A DNA stretch of 45,770 nucleotides from Hungatella sp. (GTDB lineage: Bacteria > Bacillota > Clostridia > Lachnospirales > Lachnospiraceae), in the NCBI GenBank assembly GCA_022792815.1, contig JAAWBS010000017.1:1-45770 (forward strand). Direction: 5' to 3'. Shown one piece after another: positions 17,163 to 25,586 of this stretch. A program made the translations under genes and the position numbers. The notes beneath the pieces were generated by a model, which was not told the DNA's origin, searched no databases, and saw only the letters and a list, made by a program, of their open reading frames with translations. Numbering within the stretch: position 1 is the first letter of the stretch; every line of letters begins with the position of its first letter.

Positions 17163-18135
17163 CCTCATCCCTCCCCGACTCCAGACCGTTGATCTCTCTG
17201 ACTCTGTGACATGCCGCATAATGTCCGGGCAGAACTTCCTCTAAGGGCGGTGTCTCGGAAAAACAGATCTCCTCCCCATAGGGACATCTGGCTGCAAACC
17301 GGCAGGACGGCTTGGGGTCAATGGGACTTGTGATCTCTCCTCTCAGCAGTTCCTGCTTTCTCACCCGGCGGATATTCGGCTCCGGGATAGCCGCCAGCAG
17401 AGCCTTGGTATAGGGGTGGAGCGTCCTGTCAAACAACTCCTGCGTCTCGGCTTTTTCTACCACCATCCCCAGATACATCACCATGATCTGGTCGGAGATA
17501 TGTTTCACCACGCTGAGATCGTGGGTGATGAAAAGATAGGCAAACCCTCTCTCCTCCTGCAGATCCTGCATCAGATTCAGGATCTGAGCCTGGATGGACA
17601 CATCCAGGGCACTGACCGGCTCGTCGCATACGATAAACTGAGGATCCAGAGCCAGGGCTCTGGCGATGCCGATCCGCTGTCTGCGCCCTCCGTCCAGCTC
17701 GTGGGGATAGGCGTTGGCCAGACGCTCGGCCAGCCCCACAGTCTCCATCAGCTCCCTCACCTTCTCCTCCACTGCCCTGCGGCTCTTGCATACTCCATGG
17801 ATCTTTAATGGCTCCGCGATGATCTCGCTGACCGACATCCGAGGATTTAAAGAGGAGAAGGGATCCTGGAAGATGATCTGCATGTGCTGACGCAGCTTCC
17901 GGGTATGCCGCTCCCCGGCGATGTCGGTTCCCTTAAAGTAGATGTGACCCTCCGTGGCGTCCAAAAGCCGGATGATCACCCTCCCCAGGGTGGATTTGCC
18001 GCAGCCCGATTCCCCCACCACTCCCAAGGTCTTTCCTTTCTCTATGGTGAAGCTGACATCATCCACGGCGTGTAGCATCCCCCTGGGAGTCTTAAAATAT
18101 TTTTTCAGATTCTGCACTTCAATCAGATGATCCAT
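17140..18135 (-). CDS. Dipeptide/oligopeptide ABC transporter ATP-binding protein (DppF/OppF type)
   Basis: The 331-residue ATPase has Walker A GESGCGKST, the Q-loop IIFQDPFSSLNPRMSV, Walker B FIVCDEPVSALDVS, and the switch FITHDLSV. The signature is LDGGRRQRIGIARAL, with LDGG instead of the canonical LSGGQ, an unusual change seen here. The C-terminal oligopeptide extension (CRFAARCPYGEEICFSE) has the Cys cluster typical of DppF/OppF. It powers uptake with the DppD-like protein. It overlaps DppD by 17 bp upstream and the FAD gene by 23 bp downstream. Together with the lipoprotein and the two permeases the transporter is complete. Confidence 0.93.
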   Translation of the reverse strand: MDHLIEVQNLKKYFKTPRGMLHAVDDVSFTIEKGKTLGVVGESGCGKSTLGRVIIRLLDATEGHIYFKGTDIAGERHTRKLRQHMQIIFQDPFSSLNPRMSVSEIIAEPLKIHGVCKSRRAVEEKVRELMETVGLAERLANAYPHELDGGRRQRIGIARALALDPQFIVCDEPVSALDVSIQAQILNLMQDLQEERGFAYLFITHDLSVVKHISDQIMVMYLGMVVEKAETQELFDRTLHPYTKALLAAIPEPNIRRVRKQELLRGEITSPIDPKPSCRFAARCPYGEEICFSETPPLEEVLPGHYAACHRVREINGLESGRDEDGTSVSI

Positions 18136-19129
18136 GGTCTCCTCCTGTTCCCCCTTCCATCACTTCATACAAGATACAGCGAACCTTATGTCCCGGCGCG
18201 ACCTCCGTCTCGGCTGGCTCTCTCATCCTGCAAAGGTCCGTGCAGCGGGAGCATCTGGGAGCAAAGGCACAGCCCTCTGGCAGGTCCGTGGGATCCGGCA
18301 TAAGGCCCGGGATAGGTTTTAGCCGGTGCACCTTGCCTGAGAGACTGGGGAGAGAGTCGAAGAGTCCCTCTGTGTAGGGATGCTTGGTGTTTTCGTAAAT
18401 CTCCTCTAACGACCCGCTCTCCACGATCTTTCCCGCGTACATGATGGCAACCTTGTCACACACCTGAGCCACTACCCCCAGATCGTGGGTGATCAAAAGC
18501 ATGGCCATGTGATATTGTTTCTGCAGTTCTGCCATCAGATGCAGGACTTGAGCCTGAATGGTCACATCCAGGGCCGTGGTGGGCTCGTCCGCGATGAGAA
18601 GATGAGGATTACAGGCCAGAGCGATGGCGATCACCACTCTCTGCTTCATCCCTCCCGAAAACTGATGGGGGAAATCATACATCCGCTCTGCCGGGATGCC
18701 CACGGTCTCCAGCATATCCGCCGCTTTTTTCTCCGCCTCCTCCTTTCCCACCTTCTCATGGATCCGGATCACCTCCGCAATCTGCTCTCCCACTGTGATA
18801 ACCGGGTTTAAGGCGGTCATAGGATCCTGAAAGATCATGGACAGATCCCGCCCCCGGTATTGGCGCTTCTCACTTTTGCTCAGAGTTAATAGCTCCTGCC
18901 CGTTAAAAGTCACATCTCCGGAGACGATCTTTCCCGGGGGATCAGGGACCAGCTGCATAAGCCCCAGTGCAGTGGTGGTCTTTCCGGCTCCGGTCTCCCC
19001 CACCAGACCCATAGTCTCCCCCTTTGCCAGCTCAAAGCTGACGCCGTTGACCGCGTATACCACACCGTCATCGGTAAAATAATGGATCGCCAGATCCTTC
19101 ACAGACAACAGCGGCTCTCTTTCCTTCAT
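18119..19129 (-). CDS. Dipeptide/oligopeptide ABC transporter ATP-binding protein (DppD/OppD type)
   Basis: The 336-residue ATPase has Walker A GETGAGKTT, Q-loop MIFQDPMTALNPVITVGEQI, a normal signature FSGGMKQRVVIAIAL, Walker B LLIADEPTTALDVT, and LITHDLGVVAQ. The C-terminal CAFAPRCSRCTDLC extension is the peptide-transporter Cys cluster. The ATG at 19129 has AGGAGG 8 nt upstream; the GTG three codons earlier abuts that site and is rejected. It lies 12 bp after the DppC gene and overlaps DppF. It pairs with DppF, which carries a modified signature, so the two ATP sites may be asymmetric. Confidence 0.94.
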   Translation of the reverse strand: MKEREPLLSVKDLAIHYFTDDGVVYAVNGVSFELAKGETMGLVGETGAGKTTTALGLMQLVPDPPGKIVSGDVTFNGQELLTLSKSEKRQYRGRDLSMIFQDPMTALNPVITVGEQIAEVIRIHEKVGKEEAEKKAADMLETVGIPAERMYDFPHQFSGGMKQRVVIAIALACNPHLLIADEPTTALDVTIQAQVLHLMAELQKQYHMAMLLITHDLGVVAQVCDKVAIMYAGKIVESGSLEEIYENTKHPYTEGLFDSLPSLSGKVHRLKPIPGLMPDPTDLPEGCAFAPRCSRCTDLCRMREPAETEVAPGHKVRCILYEVMEGGTGGDHGSSD

Positions 19130-19141
19130 CTTGTCCACCTC

Positions 19142-20023
19142 CTACTTTTTAAGCTTGGGATCCAGCGCATCCCGCAGGCCGTCTCCGAACAGGTTCAGCG
19201 CCAGAACCGTCAGCATAATCGCCAGTCCCGGAAAGGTAACCATATACCAGTAGTCCCGCATATAGCTTCTGGAAGCCGAAAGCATGGCTCCCCACTCCGG
19301 CACCGGCGGCTGGATGCCCAGCCCCAGAAAGCTTAAGGAGGCAGCCAGGATAATGGCAGTTCCCACCCCCAGAGTCGCCTGGACGATGATGGGGGACATC
19401 ACATTGGGGAAAATATATCTGGCGATAATATGGGCGTTTGAGGCTCCGATGGCCCGTGCCGCCTCCACATACTCCTGCTCCTTCACCGTCAGAGTAGAGG
19501 CCCGCACCACCCTGGCAAAATTGGGGATGGAGCTGATGGCCACGGCGATCATGGCGTTGGTGAGCCCCGGCCCCAGAGTCGTGGCGATGGCGATGGCCAG
19601 CACGGTGCGGGGGATGGCCATGAGAATATCGGCTCCCCTCATAATCACCGTGTCCGCCGCCCCGCCGAAATACCCGGCACAGGCTCCCAGGATACTTCCC
19701 ACCACCGCACTTCCCATAAGGGAGATAAAGCCGATCTGAAGAGAGATGCGGGTTCCGTAGATGATGCGGCTGAAAATATCCCGCCCGAAGTTATCGGTCC
19801 CCATAGGGTGTGCCGCGCTGGGAAACTGAAGCATCTGGGAATAATCCTGGTCATCGTATCCGTAAGGGGCGATGACGTCCGCAAAGACAGCCATCAGCAC
19901 TAAAAGCACCAGAACGAAGAGACCGAACATGGCCAGTTTATTCCTGCACAGCCGGTGCCAGATGTCGCCCCACTGGCTGCGTTTTTTCTTTCCTGTTTTT
20001 GAGGTTGTCATGGTCTTTTTCAT
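19142..20023 (-). CDS. Dipeptide/oligopeptide ABC transporter permease (DppC/OppC type)
   Basis: The 293-residue membrane protein has the DppC N-terminal helix (NKLAMFGLFVLVLLVLMAVF), the conserved HPMGTDNFGRDIFSRIIYGT segment, and the EAA loop EYVEAARAIGASNAHIIARY facing the ATPases. Six membrane segments are apparent, ending with GDGLRDALDPKLKK. The ATG at 20023 has AGGAG upstream; longer in-frame versions run into the DppB gene. It is 10 bp downstream of DppB and works with it as the heterodimeric channel. Family members move di/oligopeptides, nickel chelates or opines, so the exact ligand is open. Confidence 0.94.
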   Translation of the reverse strand: MKKTMTTSKTGKKKRSQWGDIWHRLCRNKLAMFGLFVLVLLVLMAVFADVIAPYGYDDQDYSQMLQFPSAAHPMGTDNFGRDIFSRIIYGTRISLQIGFISLMGSAVVGSILGACAGYFGGAADTVIMRGADILMAIPRTVLAIAIATTLGPGLTNAMIAVAISSIPNFARVVRASTLTVKEQEYVEAARAIGASNAHIIARYIFPNVMSPIIVQATLGVGTAIILAASLSFLGLGIQPPVPEWGAMLSASRSYMRDYWYMVTFPGLAIMLTVLALNLFGDGLRDALDPKLKK

Positions 20024-20033
20024 AGGGCACTCC

Positions 20034-20981
20034 TTATCTGCTCTTTCCCTTTTTCCTGGCATACTGACTCTTGATTCTGGGATCCACAAAGGCATACATC
20101 AGGTCTATGACCAGATTTAAGATACTGAACATGACGGCGATCAGAAGCACGCCACCCTGCACCACCGGATAGTTCCGGGCCTTGATGGCATCCACCATCA
20201 TCTTCCCCAGCCCCGGGATAGCAAAAATCTGCTCATTGACCACCGCGCCGGAAAGACCGGATGCAAACTGGATGCCAATCACCGTGATGATGGGAATCAA
20301 CGCGTTTTTCAGGGCATGCTTTGTGATGATCTTCTGTTCCGTCTGCCCCTTGGCCCTGGCGGTCCGGATATAGTCCTGTCGGATCACCTCCAGCATACTG
20401 GAGCGGGTCATCCTGGTAAAGGTGGCTATGGACACGGCGCTGATGCTCACCACGGGAAGGATATAGTATTTCCATCCGTAAAGACCCGAGGCCGGAAGCC
20501 AGCCCAAGTTTACGCTGAATACCATCACCAGCATCATGGCCAGCCAGAAGCTGGGGATCGTGATCCCGAGGAGGGCCATGACCATGGTGATATTGTCCAG
20601 GGCCGAATACTGCTTCACGGCCGAGATCACCCCCACCGGCACTCCGATGAGAACACTGAAGATACAGCTGAGTACTGCCAGACGGGCCGTGATCGGCAGC
20701 CTGGCCAGGATCTCCTCGGTGACAGGAAGACCTGTCACATAGGAGCTGCCCATATCCCCGTGACACAGATCCCACATGTAGTTTCCATATCTTACCAGAA
20801 AGGGGTCATTTAACCCCATCTCCTCACGCAGTTCCTCCACCTCCGCCTCTGTGGCGGTATCCCCCAGGATCATCCTGGCCGGGTCTCCCGGGGTGAAATA
20901 CATCATGGTAAAGATGATGAATGTCACCCCGATCAGTACAGGAACGGTAAAGAGGATCCGCTTGACGGCATATCGAAGCAT
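20034..20981 (-). CDS. Dipeptide/oligopeptide ABC transporter permease (DppB/OppB type)
   Basis: The 315-residue permease begins MLRYAVKRILFTVPVLIGVT and has the DppB hallmarks TPGDPARMILGD, REEMGLNDPFLVRYGNYM, GDMGSSY and the EAA loop DYIRTARAKGQTEQKIITKH, followed by ALIPIITVIGIQFASGLSGA and VVNEQIFAIPGLGKMMVDAI. Six membrane helices are expected. GGAGAG lies upstream of the ATG. It follows the binding protein by 15 bp. With DppC it forms the membrane channel of the operon's importer. Confidence 0.95.
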   Translation of the reverse strand: MLRYAVKRILFTVPVLIGVTFIIFTMMYFTPGDPARMILGDTATEAEVEELREEMGLNDPFLVRYGNYMWDLCHGDMGSSYVTGLPVTEEILARLPITARLAVLSCIFSVLIGVPVGVISAVKQYSALDNITMVMALLGITIPSFWLAMMLVMVFSVNLGWLPASGLYGWKYYILPVVSISAVSIATFTRMTRSSMLEVIRQDYIRTARAKGQTEQKIITKHALKNALIPIITVIGIQFASGLSGAVVNEQIFAIPGLGKMMVDAIKARNYPVVQGGVLLIAVMFSILNLVIDLMYAFVDPRIKSQYARKKGKSR

Positions 20982-20996
20982 AGGTTCTCTCTCCTT

Positions 20997-22595
20997 TTAC
21001 TCGGTAAATTGAATACGTGTCAGGTCCGGAGTCAAATCAGGGTAAAACGGCAGGTTCGCCACATTGGCCCGGGCTCCGAAAGCCCCTCTGGGATAGGCGA
21101 TGGGGATGGTGTACAGATTCTCCCACAGATAATCCTGCAGCTTTTGGTATGTCTCGATTCTCTCCTCCTCGTCGTAGGTGGATTTCCCCTTTTCCAGCAG
21201 CTCATCGATATGGTCGTCCCCATGTCTCAGGGAGATGGTGCGGTATCCAGGCCAGGCGATCAGGGCCGGATCCGGATCATTTAAAGCCGCCGTGTTGGTC
21301 ATCAGAGCCATGGTGATCTCCCCGGCATTGTTTTTCTCCGTAAATGTGGCCAGATCCAGAAATTCTACCGACAGCCGGATGCCGATCTTTCCCCACATGT
21401 TCTGCAGCACCTCCGCAAAGGCCTGATTGATGGCACTCTCATAGGTCATATATTTCAGATCGATGCCCTCCGGATACCCTGCCTCTGCCAGAAGCGCCTT
21501 GGCCTTCTCCGGGTCATAGGGGAAGGGCCCCTCCGCCTTGTGACCCATGATGTTCTCCGCGTAGTAGCTGGTGGCCACGTCCGCGGTACCCTGCCATGCG
21601 GCCTGCACCAGGTTGGTCATATCCAGCCCATAGGCCATGGCCTGGCGCAGCTTCAAGTTGCCTTTCACCGGCTCTAAGGAATTGTTCAGACAGAGATAGG
21701 AGATCCCTCTCGTATTCCCGCTGATCAGCTGAGTCTTCGGATTGTCGCTGATCCTCTGCCAGTCTGCCGGGGCCAGTTCAAAGGCGATGTCCACGCCGCC
21801 GGTCTCCAGCTCGATGGTGCGGGAGGACCCTTCCACGATGACCCTGGCCACAAAATTCTCAAATGCCGGCTTTTCTCCCCAGTAGTTCTCATAGGCCTCA
21901 AACTCAATCCGGTCCCCTGTCACCCACTGCTTGAATTTCATGGGGCCTGTCCCCACCGGCTGCCTGGCAAAGGCCTCCGCTCCCATGTCAGTGTAGATGG
22001 TCTCGCTGATGATTCCCGCCCTGGCCGTGGTAAAGGCCTCCAGAAGAGGTGCATAGGGATAGAGCAGCTTTACCTCCACCGTGTCATCTCCCACTGCCTT
22101 GGTATTCTCCACATCGATGCTGCCGAACAGCGCTTTGCTGAAGGAGCTCTCCGCCAGCTTGCACAGAGTAAAGCGGACATCCTCCGCACTCATGGCACTG
22201 CCGTCATGAAAAGTCACTCCTGATTTCAGCTTGATTTTCAAGGTAGTGTCATCTGTAAATTCCCAGGATTCTGCCAGCCATGGGATCAGCTCCCCGTCAT
22301 CGGTCTTCTTGATCAGAGGCTCCGTGATCAGGGTGGTGCAGATAAATCCGTTCTGATTGGAGTGCTCAAAGGGGTCCAGAGTGGCAGGCTCTACAGGAAG
22401 AGCGATGGTCAGAGTATCCTTTAAACCCGTCCCCTCTTCAGAGGCCGCCCCTGTATTCTCCTCAAACTGCCGGGCCGTGGTGCCCTCCTGGGCGCCCTTT
22501 TGTCCGGTGGCAGGACTTTCCTGCTTCCCCGCGCATGCCGTCAGCCCAAGGACCATGATTCCGGCCATCATAAGACATAAACCTCTTTTTTTCAT
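20997..22595 (-). CDS. ABC transporter substrate-binding lipoprotein (DppA/OppA family, SBP_bac_5)
   Basis: The 532-residue protein starts with a lipoprotein signal: MKKR, a hydrophobic stretch, and the lipobox LTAC with lipidated Cys21. A low-complexity linker follows, then the family-5 solute-binding fold (LTIALPVEPATLDPFEHSNQ; GVTFHDGSAMSAEDVRFTL). It is anchored outside the membrane and delivers ligand to the DppBC channel. The start overlaps the stop of the C-S lyase gene (ATGA), and GAGGAGG precedes it. Family-5 proteins bind di/oligopeptides, nickel-histidine, opines or other modified amino acids. The ligand decides the operon's function, and cannot be read from sequence. Confidence 0.93.
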   Translation of the reverse strand: MKKRGLCLMMAGIMVLGLTACAGKQESPATGQKGAQEGTTARQFEENTGAASEEGTGLKDTLTIALPVEPATLDPFEHSNQNGFICTTLITEPLIKKTDDGELIPWLAESWEFTDDTTLKIKLKSGVTFHDGSAMSAEDVRFTLCKLAESSFSKALFGSIDVENTKAVGDDTVEVKLLYPYAPLLEAFTTARAGIISETIYTDMGAEAFARQPVGTGPMKFKQWVTGDRIEFEAYENYWGEKPAFENFVARVIVEGSSRTIELETGGVDIAFELAPADWQRISDNPKTQLISGNTRGISYLCLNNSLEPVKGNLKLRQAMAYGLDMTNLVQAAWQGTADVATSYYAENIMGHKAEGPFPYDPEKAKALLAEAGYPEGIDLKYMTYESAINQAFAEVLQNMWGKIGIRLSVEFLDLATFTEKNNAGEITMALMTNTAALNDPDPALIAWPGYRTISLRHGDDHIDELLEKGKSTYDEEERIETYQKLQDYLWENLYTIPIAYPRGAFGARANVANLPFYPDLTPDLTRIQFTE

Positions 22596-23776
22596 ATGAC
22601 ATTCCTCCTCTTTTCATAGGCATTTTTTAGTTGTGACATGGCCTGTCTCAAGATTTCTCTCGGACACGCGATATTCATTCTCACAAAGCACTCCCCCTCC
22701 GGCCCGAACAGACTGCCGGGATTGACGGCAAGGGCTGCCTCCTCCACAAAAAATCCTGTCACCTCCTCCCCCTTAAGTCCCATCCCTGTGCAGTCAAGCC
22801 AGAGAAGATAAGTGGCCTGTGGTCTGACCAGCCGGATCCCCGGCATCTGTCTCAGACAGGTTTCCACATAGCTTATATTGTCCTGCAGATAGGAAATCTG
22901 CTGTTCCAGATAATCCTCACACTGACTGTAAGCCGCCCTGTAGGCCTCCATGGCGAAGGCATTGGGGACATTCATATGGATGGCGGAAAGAGCCTGCTCC
23001 ATACGCTTTCTCACGCGGGGATCAGAGATGATCACGCTGGAGGCCGCCAGTCCCGGGATGTTAAAGGTCTTGCTGGGGGCGTGGCAGGTGATGATCTGAT
23101 CTGCCCACTTAAAAGCCACATGGGCCAGAACCCGGTGGCTGTATCCCGGGTACACCAAGTCGGCGTGAATCTCGTCGCTGACGATCAAGACCCGATTTCG
23201 CACACAGATCCGGACCAGCCGTATCAGCTCCTCCTCAGTCCACACTCTTCCCACCGGGTTGTGGGGGTTGCACAGCAGAAACACCTTTGCCCTGGGCGAA
23301 GCCGCCCGCCTCTCAAAATCCTCAAAGTCAATGTGGTACTGCCCGTCGCGATACACCAGGGAATTAGAACTGACACGCCGGCTGCTCTCCGTCACCACAT
23401 TGGTGAACGGGTGATAGACCGGGCGCTGGATGATCACCTCATCCCCGGGCTCTGTAAATACCTGCACTGCCATGGCCAGGGCGGGAACAACTCCCGGACA
23501 AAAAAGCACCCACTCCTGATCCACCTGCCAGCCATGGCGCTTCTTCAGCCAATCCGCGGTCACCTGATAAAATTCCTCCGGAACATAGGCATACCCGTAG
23601 ATGGGATGGGCAGCCCTCCTCCTCACAGCCTCCACCACAGGCTCCGGACAGCGAAAATCACTGTCCGCCACCCACAGGGGCAGCGCATCGGGATTGCTGA
23701 CCCGCATGGTCACATGATCCCACTTGGTACTTCCGGTGCCCTTTCTGGGAATCACGGATTCAAAATCGTACTTCAT
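22592..23776 (-). CDS. MalY/PatB-family PLP-dependent C-S beta-lyase or aminotransferase
   Basis: The 394-residue fold-type I PLP enzyme has MalY/PatB features: the N-terminal WVADSDFRCPEPVVEAVRRR, IYGYAYVPEEFYQ, NPHNPVGRVWTEEEL, SDEIHADLVYPGYSH, the PLP-Lys motif SKTFNIPG and a C-terminal RMNIACPREIL. Such enzymes cleave S-substituted cysteines to thiol, pyruvate and ammonia. Two adjacent ATGs exist; the second (23776) sits 7 nt from AGGAGG and is preferred. It lies between a permease and the importer's binding protein, so its substrate is probably imported or released from an imported peptide. Aminotransferase activity cannot be excluded. Confidence 0.88.
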   Translation of the reverse strand: MKYDFESVIPRKGTGSTKWDHVTMRVSNPDALPLWVADSDFRCPEPVVEAVRRRAAHPIYGYAYVPEEFYQVTADWLKKRHGWQVDQEWVLFCPGVVPALAMAVQVFTEPGDEVIIQRPVYHPFTNVVTESSRRVSSNSLVYRDGQYHIDFEDFERRAASPRAKVFLLCNPHNPVGRVWTEEELIRLVRICVRNRVLIVSDEIHADLVYPGYSHRVLAHVAFKWADQIITCHAPSKTFNIPGLAASSVIISDPRVRKRMEQALSAIHMNVPNAFAMEAYRAAYSQCEDYLEQQISYLQDNISYVETCLRQMPGIRLVRPQATYLLWLDCTGMGLKGEEVTGFFVEEAALAVNPGSLFGPEGECFVRMNIACPREILRQAMSQLKNAYEKRRNVI

Positions 23777-23791
23777 CATTTCACCTCCTGG

Positions 23792-25135
23792 TTATAGTCC
23801 CGCCCAGGACCAATAGGGGATATAGATCCCAAAGATCCCGGCGATGATCACAGCCATCATGGGAATTCCAAACTTTGCCACAAATTTTGCCGGAAAATAC
23901 CGGTTGCTGACTCCGATCATAATCGCCACCGCATGGAAGGGCAGAAGGAAGTGGGCCGTCAGGCTGATATAGGCGATAAACAGGATCCGAGGTCCTGATA
24001 CCATCCCCTCACAGATCGTCATCAGTCCCGGCAGCACCACAGACAAGGTGGTGGTATTGCTGCCTAGGATCAGATGCAGCCCCATGGTGACGAGAATCAT
24101 GGCAAGCACATACCCGGCTCCGGCCTGGGGCGGAAACAGGTTTCCCGCTTTGGAAAATATGATATCCGCAATTCCCGTGTATTTCATGACACCGCCGATG
24201 CAAAATGCCGCGGTCAGGAAAAACAGTGTGGTCACATCCACCGCCGAGAGATCCTTCCCCTTTAAATCCCCCAGCAAAAACAGACACAGGGTTCCGGCCA
24301 GAGTGATCAGGGTAGGGTTAATTCCGTGAAGACCACTTGTCATCCACAGACCCACCGTGGCCAGAACAACCGCCAGAACCTTTCTCTCTCTCCCCGTAAA
24401 TGCCTCCCTCTCCTCCTGCTGCCTGGGACGAAAAGATACTCTCACCATCTGTCGACGAAAAATCAGGACAAACACCCCCGCCACCAAAAGTCCGTACAGG
24501 ATCGTGGGGACCAACATATACCGAAGCCACTGGAGATTACCGAGTCCAAGGCCCGCAAAGCCTATGGCAGAGGTGTTGAGGATAATATCCGCATCCAGAC
24601 ACGCCATGTTCACAATCACGTAAAACACAAACACCGCAAACAGCAGCACCTCCTGCACCTCCTCGGAAGCATCTGTTCTTCTTAAGTGAATTCGAACCAT
24701 ATTGGCTATGATAATCAGTCTTGCCAGCGGCTGCGGGATCACATACATGGCGGCACAAAAAAACAGGATGATGGCCAGCAGCATTTTAATCGAAGTATTG
24801 ACATAGCGAAACAAAAAGGGGCTCATGACCTTCTCTGCGATATGGGCGTTCTCGATGCCTCTGCTGAACAGATAGCACAGGATGATCAGCCAAAAGTTAT
24901 CGGACAGAGGAAAGGAGAACACGGTTCTCAACGGCGCCTGTCCGAACATGAGAAAAATCACCAGAAGCACCCAGGATGCCAGGATCTTATGTACCAAACC
25001 GGTTGACCACCAGATCAACACCAGAAAAAGTCCTGCCATCACCATACTCTGATTCCAGCTCATCCCAAAAGGCCGCAGCCACAGAATGCATATAGATGGC
25101 AGGAAACTGATTGCTGTTTTCTGAACTCTGTCCAC
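23792..25135 (-). CDS. SLC13/DASS-type anion permease
   Basis: The 447-residue protein has about 11-12 membrane helices and resembles divalent-anion:sodium symporters: FPLSDNFWLIILCYLFSRGI in the first half, DVTTLFFLTAAFCIGGVMKY, and GLHLILGSNTTTLSVVLPGL, where the SNT motif corresponds to the substrate/sodium clamshell. Members carry di- or tricarboxylates, sulfate or other anions. Start is GTG with AAGGAG 8 nt upstream. It is the first gene of the 12-gene operon, 65 bp after a consensus promoter. It may import a second substrate or export an acidic product of the pathway. Confidence 0.8.
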   Translation of the reverse strand: MDRVQKTAISFLPSICILWLRPFGMSWNQSMVMAGLFLVLIWWSTGLVHKILASWVLLVIFLMFGQAPLRTVFSFPLSDNFWLIILCYLFSRGIENAHIAEKVMSPFLFRYVNTSIKMLLAIILFFCAAMYVIPQPLARLIIIANMVRIHLRRTDASEEVQEVLLFAVFVFYVIVNMACLDADIILNTSAIGFAGLGLGNLQWLRYMLVPTILYGLLVAGVFVLIFRRQMVRVSFRPRQQEEREAFTGRERKVLAVVLATVGLWMTSGLHGINPTLITLAGTLCLFLLGDLKGKDLSAVDVTTLFFLTAAFCIGGVMKYTGIADIIFSKAGNLFPPQAGAGYVLAMILVTMGLHLILGSNTTTLSVVLPGLMTICEGMVSGPRILFIAYISLTAHFLLPFHAVAIMIGVSNRYFPAKFVAKFGIPMMAVIIAGIFGIYIPYWSWAGL

Positions 25136-25152
25136 TTTCTCTTCTCCTTAAG

Positions 25153-25395
25153 ATATCGTTTTCTTATTCTTTCTGTAATCAGGTCTAATTTTGATTTTTA
25201 TTATACGTTTTTCAGAGATTTTTGTCAATATTATTCTACAAATACGAATTTTTTTGGCGTTTTGTACGATATTTTTGATAATATATCGTTTTCTCAATAT
25301 CGCTTTTTGTAAAATATATACTGACTTCTATCTATCTTTTAAGGAAAATCTCGGACAGAATATCTCCTGATTTCAAGATAATAAGAAAACGTTAT
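25153..25395. promoter_or_regulatory. Repeated GAAAACGNTAT motifs, candidate LacI operators
   Basis: GAAAACGATAT occurs identically on the minus strand at 25293-25283 and 25163-25153, and as GAAAACGTTAT on the plus strand at 25385-25395; a looser GAAAAACGTATAA overlaps the -10 (25213-25201). The central ACG within A/T-rich flanks resembles LacI-family half-sites. One copy lies downstream of the promoter, the others upstream, a layout suited to looping or roadblock repression by the operon's LacI protein. Confidence 0.45.
25200..25228 (-). promoter_or_regulatory. Consensus sigma-70 promoter of the 12-gene operon
   Basis: On the minus strand TTGACA (25228-25223), exactly 17 bp, and TATAAT (25205-25200) match both hexamers perfectly. 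The start codon of the permease is 64 bp downstream. Confidence 0.85.
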
Positions 25396-25406
25396 TTCAA
25401 ACAGAC

Positions 25407-25510
25407 AAAAAGAGAGCTGCCGCAAAACCCGTTCATTCTCCAATATCTGGCATGCCTCCTACAACTCGGATGCCATATATTGCTGAACCCCGGGCCATGC
25501 GGCAGCCCTC
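25407..25510 (-). terminator. Large branched rho-independent terminator after the Gfo/Idh gene
   Basis: On the minus strand GAGGGCTGCCGCA (25510-25498) pairs with TGCGGCAGCTCTC (25424-25412), 13 bp with one G-U, followed by TTTTT (25411-25407). The 73 nt loop itself contains a hairpin (ATATATGGCAT with ATGCCAGATAT). It separates the oxidoreductase from the 12-gene operon promoter. Confidence 0.7.
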
Positions 25511-25586
25511 CTCACAAGATTCTTCCGAAAACTTCTAAAAATCAGACAGCCTCTCTGTAAACACAAAAAGAAATTAAACATCACTG

